Of a stretch of DNA of 64,000 nucleotides, positions 1 through 33,835 are shown one piece after another (position 1 is the stretch's first letter; every line of letters begins with the position of its first letter). The stretch is from positions 133,640,792 to 133,704,791 of the forward strand of contig CM041084.1 of assembly GCA_023079485.1 (NCBI GenBank), written 5' to 3'. The translations under genes were made by a program, and so were the position numbers. The notes below the pieces were generated by a model, which saw only the letters and a list, made by a program, of their open reading frames with translations, did not search any database and had not been told where the DNA came from. The DNA is from Archilochus colubris (Eukaryota > Chordata > Aves > Apodiformes > Trochilidae).

Positions 1-1798
1 TTATTGTTGCAAAATTAACTTTGATACAAGTCACCAATGACTGTTTTGTATGGATTGAAGAGTGGTTAACTTGACTACACAACTGCAGGAGCATTGTCAA
101 GGCAACTTGATGTTCCATGTTTCACATTCACTTTATATCAAATACACATTCATGAAGAATTAAACTTAAACTTAGCTTTGATAGAGAGTAGAAAGATAGA
201 GAATGGCAACAGATTTTCCTCCTCCCCCTCACTCATTTGTAAGTGTAAAATACAATTCTGTTCAGGCCTATGTGACTACATTGGAGATGTTACTTCATAG
301 GAACAGATCTTTGTGGGAGATGACTGTTGCCCAAACATTGACTGTTGTTTTAGCAACTGAGTGCTATTGAGTCACAGTTTTCTGAAAGTGCTCATAAAAA
401 TTCTTGACAAAATGCCTCTGTCAGGTTAGATCCTTCAGATTGGAACATCAGGGTTGCAGAGGTATTAATGAAAGCTGAGGTTTCATCTTCATAGATTTTA
501 TCCAGAAGTCGCAGAAGAAAGAGGCTTTGTCTCTGAGTTGTCTTGAACGCATCTGCAGGGGTTCTAAGCCAGGCCCTGGAGAAGCCTGTCTCTCTCCAGT
601 GACTATAAAGGAAGCCTAGGGAGAATAAAGCTGGAGGCATCACATTTTCAAGTACAAAAAGTGAGCCTCATGTTAAGTTCAAAGTGACTTAGAGGATCTA
701 AGAAGGGTGCTGCCTTCACCAGCAAGAAGAGGAAACCATGAAGAAAACATTTCTGCAGACTGGGATGTCCCTGCAGATTGAGGCATCCCTGTCGACCTCT
801 GCTAATCAAAACAGTATTGTTCTGGAACTAAATTTTGTAAAGCTGGGATTTTGGCCATCATGTTCACTCTTATTAAATGCTTTTGATAAAGTAGCAATTA
901 ACAGCGAACATAAGTACATCAGCATTTTACAGCACGTGTTCTCAAGTTTGTAGCAGTCACCTTCTACTCATTTCTGCTTTTGTGATTCCTTTCACATTTG
1001 TTATCATGCCTTACGGTAACTGATCATCTGAGCTATGCAATGGCAGCTGTACTTAGGGAGCAGAGAGTACATAAATGGGTTTTGAAGGTGAGAAAGGGAT
1101 GTGTAGCATCAAAATCAGCAGTACCTCTGAAAAGCTACATGTCAAACTATACATGAGGAAACAAAGTATGCCATAGTTAGGTGGTGATAGCACAACAGCT
1201 GTGAAGTCAAATGTGTTTTGAATTGACTTACTTCATTTGTCCAGTTCAGGTCAGGTACACAGCTGGCTGAACACACAGATCTATTTCCCATGTTTTTCAA
1301 GATTTATGGTACAGTCTAGGAGTGGACTCTTGTGTGAATCCCCCCAGTTTACTGTATTCTGCTGCTTATATTTTTAAAAATCATAACAATCTTACATGAA
1401 GTGAACAACAATGAAGTGAAAAGTAATTCATTTTGATGACCTTTCAAATTTGGGGGTTTCTTTTTCTGGGGAGAGGTCAAAGGGGAAGATAAGATGTGAT
1501 GGTAGAGTCTACTGGGTACAGAAATAGAGAGGAGAGGAGGGTAAGAAAATGAGTGAAAAGTACAGAACTTGCTTCTGAAACAGTGTTCCATGAAGCAATT
1601 ACTGTGTATTTCTTTTTTTAACTTAGTGACATAAATCAGTCCTGTTCATATTTAATGTTCAAAAGAATTTTGTATTGTTATAGTTAGCTTAAATATATTC
1701 AGTTTAAAGTGTGTGGAAAGATTATTAGTTGTTGCAAGGACAGTCAAAAAATAATTTCTGTCTTAGCAGAAGTAAATTATAATTATTTCTTTGAACAG
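1..1798 (+). other. EMC2 intron, 3' part
   Basis: AT-rich intron sequence ending in the acceptor at 1797-1798. I looked for the expected preceding EMC2 exon and did not find it. Short ORFs here (for example 738-953 plus, 392-643 minus) have no recognisable domains. I see no transposon. Confidence 0.85.
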
Positions 1799-23005
<21,207 letters not shown>

Positions 23006-23145
23006 GTTGGGGGAGAGATTCAATATTAAACTTTAAAACCTATGATCAACCTGTAATGAACGACCTGTGGGTTATGTTAATCTAGTGTTGTTAAAAGATA
23101 ATTTTGTACTAATTATCACACTATCTAAAATAATGTTTTATGAAA

Positions 23146-23151
23146 AATAAA
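23146..23151 (+). terminator. EMC2: Proximal poly(A) signal AATAAA of EMC2
   Basis: A canonical AATAAA lies 141 bases after the stop codon, followed by T-rich and TTGT-containing sequence suited to a downstream element. Confidence 0.7.
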
Positions 23152-23300
23152 ATTCTTATTTATTGCTTGTACAAGAAATGTGATGAATACCAACTGAAGT
23201 AACTTATCCATGAAGACAACATAAAGAACTTACATGCTGCACACCAGACTCTTTGGATTTTTGTATCTACAGTAGCTGCTTTTAAGCCATAATTTGTAGA

Positions 23301-23306
23301 AATAAA
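23301..23306 (+). terminator. EMC2: Distal poly(A) signal AATAAA of EMC2
   Basis: A second canonical AATAAA lies 155 bases past the first, followed by TTATTTTTTAAAAAG. It would give the longer EMC2 mRNA. Confidence 0.65.
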
Positions 23307-26300
23307 CTTGTTAAATTATTTTTTAAAAAGTCAGTGATTTATTTGACTTGTAAATGGAAATAATGAATTCATATACATAAACAATTAAGGTACTTTAGAA
23401 ATTTTTATCTTATTTGCATAATTAAGAGCAAAATCATGCTACAGATGTACATTTTCTGGTAAATATTTACCATAAGAGGAGTGATGATGAATGAACTTTA
23501 TTGGAGAAAAATGATTGTCATAATTTTTTTTAATGAGTTGATATCCAGTACTGTAGAAATTGTGTAAAGTTACACGTGTAGTTTGCTTCAGAGGAGCTCT
23601 TGTACTGGCTTAAGGCCAGAGACATTCTTCTCTGTGGCTTTGTGGCAAAAGCTTCCATGTCCACTCAGTAGTTCTCCAATCAGTATATTTGTGTGCACTT
23701 TTTTATTCCTCCTGTGTGTCCTCTGTGGTCCATATATTACAGTTCATGAATTAAAAAACCACCTGAATGCAGGGCTGCCTGCTGGTCTCTACTAATGTAG
23801 TACCTACAGCACACATAGCCCTTCACTGTGGTGTGAGTTATGGTGTTTTGGCTTCTCCAGAGTAACCAGGAGTTACAGGACTGTACAGATGAGAGAGCTC
23901 CTTCAACTGCCTTGTATTTAACTGGAGGGTAGAAGTGTAAATAAACATCATTAGCATGAAGCACCTAATACACTGTTAATCTATATTGTCTTCAGGCACT
24001 TGTTTTATTCAGATAATTAGTCAAATGCCTTATTTCATTAATTTTGCACATTCTGATCATTCTGGATGTTGTATGGGTGTGTCCTGTGGCAACTCAGTTG
24101 AACAGCTATCACTTCCTTTACAGCTTGTAATAAAAATACTGTGGTGTCATTTTCATGACTATTGGCACCATCCAAGCTGATATGAGTTTCTCATTTTATA
24201 CTGCCTACTCTATCTAGATGGGAAGGTTAAAGCCTGTGTATTAAAATGTCCTTTTTTATGACCCTGAACCTGATGTAATAAAACAGAGCTGAGCTCTTGC
24301 TGGAAAACAAAGCAGCAACAAAAACTTTCGCTGTGAGTTCAAAGCTTGAAAACTATCACTGAGCTGATTGCTGCATGAGATTCTGCCTTTAAGAAACATG
24401 TAAGGTGTCATTCCCATTATTCATGAAGTAGGTTGAAATATAATAATGAGACAGGATGGGTGCTGTGCCATGAGAATGTGGAGTCTTAAATTAACTTAGA
24501 AAACTGTAAATACTGACAGATCATCTAATTCTAACGGGAGAATAGGACAGATCCTTTTATGATAGCAAGTGACAAGCTGGTCTTGGAATAGTATTTGCAG
24601 ATAGATATGTATGTTCAGGTGTAAAATCCACCAAGAAAATCTCATAGGGGAACCTGTATTTCAGATTTTTAGTCTTTTACTGTATGAGTGTGCCATCTAG
24701 AGTTTTAAACCCTTATTAGTCTTTTTTATTTTTTTATTTTACCTACATCTCAAATAACTTGGTTGCATTCTTAAATTAAAAATAGTGGGAAGCTGGACTA
24801 TAGACTAAAATTACTTAGCAGTGCAAAACATTTTACCTCCAAGGTATTGAAAACCAATAGTGCAGTATTCTTGTGCAGCAGGCATCTATGCTGCTGGAAA
24901 GTGTCCTATATAATTCATTCAGAGGCAACTTTTAACCTAACTGTGGCAGACGGGCTTAGAATGTATCAGTTTCTCTGTAAGGAAGTTTGTTCTGTTTCTT
25001 GTTTAAGTGATTTGATGACAAATCTCATTTGGTTGCTTAGAACCTTCTAGTTTTCACTACTGCTTTGTATCTTTTTGAATTTCTAGTTTAGCGCTATGAT
25101 TTGTGCTTGGATTTTGGCCTTATAGTAGAGCTTACAAACTGACCTAGCAAATATTTCCAACAAATCTGTTTGTACTTGATAAAATAAATTACTGCTAATG
25201 AAAATGCAAGGACAGTCCTTGGTAAACTATTTCATTGCAGGAATGGAAACTCAGGGGTTTTTCTGTATTAAAATGAAAAAAAAAAACCAACACGATGTCT
25301 GCAGGGGAGGTAGCTGTGTGAAATGCCTTGCATGCTCAGCAAGCAAAGGCTACAGAAGAGAAGCTGTGATATAATGTGATCTTTATCAAAGTAGTTTTCC
25401 AGTTCTAGTAAATGATTTTGTTATATTTCACTGATGTTGTCTTGCATTAAACAATGGTTCTCAAGTAGTGGGTTACTTAGTTCATGAGTGAACTTCATTA
25501 TGTTCTGTATTGTGCTCTGACAGTCACAAGTGCTGCACAAAATTATTACAAAGCATGCAATCTCCTCTTCTCCAAATAAAAAGCTATGTTTTCATATTGT
25601 TTCAGTTGACAGCAAGAACTTGAGACCTGTGCAGTGGCAGGCTGTGTAGGGATGAATTGTCTTTCCTTTGGTCAGCTGTGCTTTGATAAGAGGCTTGATA
25701 AGGAGAGCTTTGTGTTACCTGATGAAGTAAAGGTCATTGAAGAGCCAGGAAAACATCCGATTCTGCCTTTGTAATACAAGTCACTGGTGACTTCCTAAAA
25801 AACTTTTGTCCAGATGTTATACAATTCCTATTCTGTAGCTGCAAAAAGTACATCTTGTTTAGAATATATCCCTAAATCTCTTCAGTTCAGTGCCCAGAAT
25901 ATCTTGCAGTTGCCATTGGAAACTCTGTTATTAGTCAACGGAGGACTTCCTCCTGGCAGCAGTGTATTTGTGATGGCATCCATGTTTGCTGGGCGCTGCA
26001 TTTACAGTGGAACTTGTGTTTCAGCCAGCTTTAGGAGGGAGGGGAAAAGGAAAGCAAATTAAACTTGACTTACTGGCATGAATTTGTTAGCTTCTTGTTA
26101 CTTGCACCCTCATCTTCCAGGAACACTAACTGTAGCTGTAGTCAGGTTTGCAATAATAATTCGTGTAACTCGAGAGCTTCCATATATTCAGCTGTAAAAC
26201 CAACACCCCATTAAAGTCTGAACCATACATTCCAGTGAAACAGCACCATGCAGTGTGCACGTACCCTGGTATGCAGGCAGAGAACAGTTCTCCCACCCTC

Positions 26301-28576
26301 ACTCAAGTTGGTACTGGAGTGGAGGAGCATTAGAACAGTTCTTGAATGTGGTTGTGTCTAGAAAACTAGCACAGCTTCATGTCTCAAAACACTTCTTTTT
26401 AACTCAGTATTTGAATAGAATATTAGAACTGTTAAACAACTCCAGATACTTAAGTCTACACAAATGGTGAAGTACTTGAAATCAGTCCTTAATCTTACCT
26501 GGACTGACACTGCACCCTTAGGCATGTGTGTCCCTTTGAAAGTCACCAGCTCGAAGTTGGATTCAATCCAGAGACCAGTTTTCAGAAATAAATGCTCATT
26601 AATTTACTTGCCTTTTAAAAACTGAGAAAAAAAAAAAAAGCCAAAAAAATCAAAACCAAGCAAAAAAATCAAACACCACCCCAAACCTGTTAGAAAAAGT
26701 TGTTTTTCAGCAACTGGATGTGAAATTGAAAACCTTTATCTGTGCACCTTTTTCTTTCTTAAATGCATTTTGTTCTGTGATCCTCTATAAAGCAGCACAA
26801 ACATTTGTCTCTCCAGAAGGAAGAAAGGCTGGAGAGTAGTGCAAAGGCTTGTCCAGCCCTTATGCCCTTATAACGAGATTCCCTATGGCATCTTGCAGAG
26901 CAAACACCATTTATCTGCACCTGGGGTCCCATTGCTGAGGGGTCCTGGGGTGCAGGCACCACTGCAATGGAAATGGGACCGGCACAGCCCAGAGCCTGCC
27001 AAGCAGTGCTCAGATACCTGTGCTGAGAGACCCAGCACAGGACAGGAGTATCCACGAGTTGGCTTCACATCAACATGAATCTGCCTGGAGGTTTCTGCCC
27101 CTACTACAAATGTCTTCTCAGTTTTAATTTTCTCCCCTTGGCCATGCACAGCAGGAACCTTGCAGAGGGCGTGAGCCTTTGTGGTACCCAAGAGTTCCAC
27201 TGGTGCCAGGCATGGAGGTGAGGATACAAGTGGATCACTTGCTGGATTGTTCTGGATCTGTGAAGGCTTTGTACATTCTTACTTACCAGTGCACACCCAA
27301 AAGTACAAGCGTTTGCTTTGGACTGAAAGGGCATCAGGCAACAGACCTGTCCTATTGAACAGCTGCACTTAGCTTAGCTGGGTTGTGGGTGCTTGACAAA
27401 GAATGTAAGAGGGTGGACTTGATCCATGCTGAACAATATGCAAACGTATAGAAAAATCTATTATTCCTGGTGTCATGGTGACTGCAGTTTAATTCTCATA
27501 GTTGCTGTGCGGTGGGGATTTTGTGTGTGAGGAGGAAAGAGCATGGAGTGAATAGCTTAGGGAAAACACTTCCAGATGGGAGGCCCTTTATCCAAGGTCA
27601 AAGGGATGTCTGGAGGGAGGAAGAGCCACCTTTTCAGCTTGCCTGAATCAGTGTAGGTCTGGTAGTTCTCTTCCCTGTAGAGGATGACAAAATATGCTGC
27701 ATTTTGCACTGTGTAAAAATGAGATGTGTAAGACTGTTTAAAAAAGCCCCTGAAATGGTAGTGTAAACATTATTTTCTTCTCATCCCTGTATATTTTAAC
27801 TGCTTTCAATGTGACCTTGTTGATGGGAGGGTTCCTTATGTTGTTTATCTAGCACATGGGCATCTGCCTCAGGGCTAGCAGTGGAGAAAGGCACATTTAG
27901 AGTGACCACTGCTTGGGAAACCTTCCTGATGGGCTTCCATCTTGGCAGGTCATGACCTATTTACATCAGCAATAGAAGCACTACTTGTCTCATAGATGGG
28001 GCTTGCTCAAATAAGATTCCTTTTAGAATCAAGACTAATTTTCCAGAAAAAAAAGAAGGTTCTTCTCCTAAATGTATACAGTTTTTCTGTAACAAGTTTT
28101 TAGGTTTTGGAAGTGGTGTTTGGAGGTGAAACTTTAAACCAGGCAGATGTAATCCTCTAGGGAAGAGACTGCAGAAATCAACACTGAAACAGTTTCAAAA
28201 AAGTAAGCAGCAAGTAAAATTAACCATTACTTCTGTTTATTTAGGTAATTGAGCTTGACACAGTGGTGTGTCTGACACGTTGGTTTGTGTTTTTTATTCC
28301 ATTAAACACAGATAAGACACTCAAAGCTGTGACTGGCCATCTGAGAGTATTTGTTTCAGTTTAGATTTTGGAAATCTTGTAAATGTGGATAGATCAGGAT
28401 AGGGGCAGCAGCATAAGAAAATTACCCAGTAAGCCAGTATCTCCCTGGACAGCTGCTGTAGTTTGTTCTGCTTAATGTGGAATCAGGAGTGAAAACCATT
28501 TTAAATTATTAGTACATCTACTAAAAGTCAATAGCTGCTGGATCCTTTTAATTCTCTAATCAACATTATTCCTTTG

Positions 28577-28608
28577 CTTTTTTTCTTTTTTTTTTTTTTT
28601 TTTTTTTA
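28577..28608 (+). repeat. Poly(T) tract
   Basis: A run of about 32 bases that is all T except for one C. It may be simple sequence or the tail remnant of an old minus-strand retroposed sequence; no recognisable body is attached. Confidence 0.85.
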
Positions 28609-31600
28609 ATGGTTATTATATGGGATGCTTGGGCATTATTGGAAGGCTTTATTGTAAACTAGAAATGCATTCGAAAAATTCAGAGGGGAAGAAAATTTAA
28701 AAAAAAATATAAGCAGCTCGGTCTTGCAAACCACAGTTGAGATAGATTGCATATAAAATGAAAACAACATTTTTGTTTTAAATGTATCAATACCATTTAA
28801 TGACTTGTAACAATATTGTAGTTGTAGTAATGCCAAGCTTTTTGATCAAAACTTCCCAGAAATGTGATGTCTGTATGGAGCCAAAAGCTCTAACAAGCTT
28901 TTAAGTAAACTTTGATTTAGTTATGTGTAGGCACTCCCCAGACCAAGAAAGAAGCCTTTGCTAATACAGATCATTTACTCCTCCTGGGAAGCTCCAGTAT
29001 TCAGGTAACTTTGAGCCTGATTAGCCATATGAAAGAAACAGCTACACCTATTATCCAAGTAGTTTCAAGGAAAATAAAGGCTTTTCCACATTGAAATCAT
29101 CTTCTCAGTAGAGCAGAGATGTAGATGCAGCCATTTGGGAGCAAACTTTTGAGAACAAATCAATAGCGATACCATCACTTTGGGAGGGAATTGGATGAAG
29201 AAGCATAGTAAGAGATTGACTTTTTTTTTTCTTTTTTTTTTGTAATGTAAAGCTTGCTGAAGAAAAAAACCAAAACCCTCTGCAAAGAAAGTTCATGTAG
29301 GTTGGCTGGTGTTGAGGTGTCTAGGGGTAGGAGTCTGGTAGGAGCCCAGTGGGTGTCTGAGGTCAGATCAAGAGGCAGGATCTTAATGCAGTTGACAGCA
29401 CCTGGGCCTTCTGTGCCAAGGTGGGAGGACATGTTACCATACTCTAACACCTCTCTTCAGGGTGACAACAACCTTTCTTGTGTCCTTTCAGTGCCCAAAT
29501 GTCATATTCAATCTTCTGAATGCTTTTATAATAGGAATAGTGCTTTTTTAAAAATTCCAGTGATTTTCCAGTTCAGAGGGGATCAATCATCTGATTTATT
29601 CCCTCCAGCCCTAGCCAGTGTACATACGAATATTTTTCTTAAAATGAGCTCCTGGGCCCTATTCCTGGATTTCTCTTCAGGCAACAAAATAAGGGATAGA
29701 ATTCTCCAAGTCATTGGTTCCCATTTGGCCTTGCTGGCACTTTTTTTTATTCCAGTGTTTGTTTTTTTCCTTAAATCGAGGCACATATATAAGTGCCTAA
29801 GTGCTTAGATGTGGATTTGATTCTTAAATTTAAGCATCAACTTTTTTTCTTTTTTTTATGTTCTCCATTTGCCAGACTCCTAAGTGGAAGCAGAATAGGT
29901 GGTTGTCAAAATCACCCTGTCTGTGTATTTGTAAGCAACTGAAAGGTGCCTTTTCATAGGTGGTCTTTGTATAAAACCATAGGAAGAAAGCAACAAAAGT
30001 GTCTGCTGACTCATACAGTAATAACATTTTAAATCAAATCAGTGCAAGGAAGGCTGCAGAGACCAAAAATTGTAGAAGTTATTGAGGTAAAATGTCTTCT
30101 TCAAATAGAGATTTAAGAAACCCTGTGTTTTGCTGGGCTCTGGAGCCACGTGGTCTTTTTTCTTCACATCTTCAAGTCCATTCCTTCAGCCTCTTGCCTG
30201 TAACCTCCTACCAGCTACATCTTTTGCAGTGTTTCTTTAGGGCAGGGTTTCTGTCCATGTGCTGTGGCCAACCATGACACAGATGAGAACTGAGGGATGA
30301 TGACGTTTGTCACACCAGGGTGGTGGCTTTTCTCTTGTTCTGTCCTCTTTCCTTTTCAGTTGTGGGTGAGAACTGCAGGCATGTTCTTTGGCAGTGAACA
30401 ACAAACACCAGAAGGCTGCCAGATACTGAGAGTGCCAGCTTATTCCTGATCACTTCAGCTAAATGGGACAGAGGAATTGAAGGAGCAGTCAGGAGGATGC
30501 CCGACAGCTCTCAGTGACTTGAAAAAAGTTGTGGAACCAACGATTCAGTGGCAACCTGGTAGCAGAGGTGGAGGGAGGGGAGCAGATACTCTTCTTTCAG
30601 ATGCCCTGAATGAGGAAGACAATTTCAATGGGAAGTGATATGAATGAGCACTGGCCAGAATGCATGAGTATGCTTTACAATAAAATTGAGGTTTGACTTT
30701 GATTTTGTACCATATTAGAAAAAAACAGAAACCTTTTCACTGCTGAAAGAGCCATACCCACAAGTTTGAATACACATTGGATCATCAGTAACCTAATGGC
30801 TGAGTCATTTCCCTGGGTTGTAGGAGATGGAGCTTTATGTTGTCTACCTGATTAAGAGAGAGACTTTGAGCTTGAGGTCCTCGTGTTCTCAGCAAGTGAC
30901 CAAATCATCATGTGGCTGTGTCAGCCTCTGGCCCATGAACAGTTGGAAAAATGGAAGAACTCAATTGGAGAGATTAGCCACTTAGCTTCGATAGGTTGAG
31001 TTTCTCTTTCACTAAAATTCTCTGAAATGTATCCAACCCTCAGAAAGCTCCAGTGAAACAAATGCTTTTCTGTGGATAGCACCTGACTTTTACGGGTCCT
31101 AATGACTACACTATTAATTGTGATCTGCCATATCCAGGACATGGACTTTGCCATTTTATTTAATATGCAGTGTCTCAGGGGAAATTAAAATAATCTTGAA
31201 GTTTTTCAGAGAACAAATATGAAACATTACAGGGAAAGGAAAACACAAATCTCAGTGTTTGCTTGCTTTTTTTTTTTTTTTGGTAATGCACTTCGTGTGG
31301 TATGGAGGCAAATAGTTTCTCTGAGCTTCAAGGCAGCTCAGGACTGCAGGTAGCACAGTCAGCTGCACAGAAGAGGCAATTTTAGGGAGCTTTGCCTGTG
31401 TCTGAAAAGGTGAAGGTGGGCTCTTTTTACTCTGAACAGCCTGTCTGCCTTCTCTGCGCACGTCTTTCTGTTCCAACAGGATTAGAAAGGGAAGGGTCAG
31501 GATTTGTGTGTGGATTTGGCCAGCTGGGTTTCCTACAGCCTCCCCCTTCTCCTTTCAAACTCACTGTAAGAGCAGCACCCAGCTGCTTGTCCTGACTGTC

Positions 31601-32717
31601 TTTTCCTCCCTGGAGAAAGAAATATTGCCTGAGCTGTGGCTGGGATGAGGCATGAGGGAAAGCATCCCTTCTTTGTTCAGAGTGTAGCCAAAGTGGAGGC
31701 AGGAGGGAGTGGTGGCTGGTCAGAAGGAGCTGGTGTAAAACTGGGGCTGTCCTTAAGAGCAAGTGAAGGAGAGAGCCCTAGGTGAAAACCTTAGAGAAGG
31801 CAGGAAGTACAGCTTGAGCTACCTACAGGGATCAAATACAGCCCAGGCTCCTCAAGTGAAGAGACTTCTGAAATCCTTGCTGTCTCTACAGAGCCTGGTT
31901 CCCAGCTTTATCCACTAATGCTCACCCAAAAAAGTTGCTGCATGTGTGGCTATTTGCAGGGGCAGGCTGCAGCTCAGGCAATGGCCATGATAAAAGAGAA
32001 AAGCCAGGAAATACTTTGGCTTGGCAAAGGCTTATTTTTAAGTAGGAATATAGATAAAATATCTTACATTATTTTGGTGTTTCTGGTGATTTAAGTTCTG
32101 TGTTGTATAAACAATATATGAAAAATTACTTCTAAGGACTGTAAAGGAAGAAAAAGGGGAGAGGAGAGGTCTCCTTGCTTCTGTGAGAGTCAGTGGGAGC
32201 TGGAGCATGGGACAGCCAAGTTTGCCTTCCTTCTCTTGCCAGTTTGAAAGGAGCAGAAATATTGCTTAGACACTTTGCCTTTCATTCATGGAGAACTTCA
32301 TATGTCAGCAAAATACTGAAGTGAGAACTGAGCTTGAATAAACTGAATTGTCTTCCAGGCACGTGGAGCATCTCCACTTCTTTCCCATCAGTTAACTTAG
32401 CACCTTGCTGCTAGCAATGGTCTTTGGCTTAGAGGGCAAATGTATGTAGCTTGTGCTGGTAAGAAAGATGCACACTATTTCAGCAATGACAGATCATAAA
32501 ACATTTGTTTATTTTTCTTGCCTGCTTAAGGCTGTTGGATCTTGGGTTTTGTGTGTCATTCTAGCTGGGTTGAGTTTTCCTTTTTATGCTGATCTTTGTT
32601 ATTGGTAACATGTCAACTCCCATATCAGGATATTACTTTTTTTCCCCCTTAAGTAGGTGAAGACCTCTTTGATGAAATATGTACACATAAAATAGGTAAG
32701 TCTGCTGGAAACTATCT

Positions 32718-32753
32718 TTGGTCAATTTTTTGGTCAACTTTTTGGTCAATTTT
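32718..32753 (+). repeat. 12-bp unit repeated three times
   Basis: Three adjacent 12-base units of form TTGGTCAATTTT, the middle one with C for T at position 9. Confidence 0.88.
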
Positions 32754-33813
32754 CCCCTTGTGGAGTGGAAGGGAAGTTAGTCTGCTACGATGAGAGAAAT
32801 CTTGCTGAAATGTGGACAATGGTATCATTTTGTGACTAGCATGAAGCAGCTTGCCACATTGTCAGTGTTATTAATTTGGCTGTGGAACATGATACAATTC
32901 AGTAATTTAGGTTTTTTCTGCTTCAGATTTCTGAAATGTAAAATAAAATCAATGGAATCTGCAGTGCCCCCAGAATTACTGCTCATAGGTGTCACCATAA
33001 AATTAATACAGCACTAATCAGTTTTATCCTGATTAACTTCATAAATATTATATTACTGTTAGGGTGATCAACCAGCTACATCTGTCTGAGAAAATAAGTA
33101 ATTTCTGTGACCAGACATTTCTTATAGGTGACAAGAAAATGTCATGTGGGCCACACCAGTCAGTGCCTTAGGTGACAAGAAATTGTAGGGTACATTTGGC
33201 AGAATCCATGTACATTTTGTTCAGGCTCTAGGTGTTTTAAGTATTCTCTGTGTTCGGTTTAAAAAATGGTCTTTTAATATATAAGGTCATTGTTATTGGT
33301 TTTGCTCAAACTGAACTTTAATACAAAGTTGATGGATATGTTAGTTTTAATTATTCATGGTTTATTTTCTATAGGTGTCAAGAGATTTTCATCCTGTAGT
33401 CTTCATTGTACTTGTAGAGGATAAACTGCCATTTAGATTAAGAAATGTAATTCAGTAATATTGCATGCAGAATTTTTATATCATCAACTGCAAAATGATA
33501 GACAACACAGTAAGGGAATTCAGAACAAAGTATAAGAAGTATAAAAAGTGCTTGATGGAAAAATTGAGAAGTGTTTCTGAATGTTAGAAACATCACAGCT
33601 AATCCTGAGATAGATTATTGTGTATACTGAGAGTTGGTTTGAGCTCTGATTTAAGCCAGCAGGAGGTTTTATTTTATTTTGATCTAAATGTGAATCAATT
33701 ATTAAATGTGAGGTCAATTATTACATTCCTTTAAAATGTTATTTTGAATTTTATAAATCTATTTTAGACCATTTTCATTGACAACAATAGTTTTCTATAT
33801 TTTTAAAGTGCTG

Positions 33814-33835
33814 TATTGCAAAGTACTTTGCAATA
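33814..33835. repeat. Perfect 22-bp palindrome
   Basis: TATTGCAAAGT is followed directly by its exact reverse complement. The palindrome contains two TTGCAA hexamers, a core resembling C/EBP-type sites. No gene is nearby. Confidence 0.9.

Larger units (their letters stand above)
23006..23330 (+). other. EMC2: EMC2 3' untranslated region
   Basis: AT-rich sequence between the EMC2 stop and the second poly(A) signal. Cleavage would be expected 10-30 bases past each signal, giving 3' UTRs of roughly 160 or 315 bases. The exact ends cannot be read from sequence alone. Confidence 0.7.
23331..33800. other. Intergenic DNA downstream of EMC2, first part
   Basis: No gene recognised. The longest ORF of the whole window (29,254-29,808 plus, 184 residues) lies here; it matches no family I know and has a composition typical of chance translation. 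A patch at ~26,760-27,370 is richer in GC and open in several overlapping frames on both strands, which points to few stop codons rather than a gene. A-rich tracts occur at ~26,628-26,690, a long T-run at 28,577, and T-runs at ~29,221-29,242. Confidence 0.7.

Noticed and set aside
1..1798. Upstream EMC2 exon expected to end in FEAMER
   Set aside because: No matching coding stretch with a GT donor was found on the plus strand, so it must lie left of the window.
26759..27372. Cluster of overlapping ORFs on both strands
   Set aside because: It reflects a locally GC-richer patch with few stops; none of the translations shows a family motif.
29254..29808. Longest ORF in the window (184 residues, plus strand)
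   Set aside because: No recognisable domain, no splice context, and a low-complexity start (KKKTK). A single ORF of this length is expected by chance in 64 kb of such DNA.
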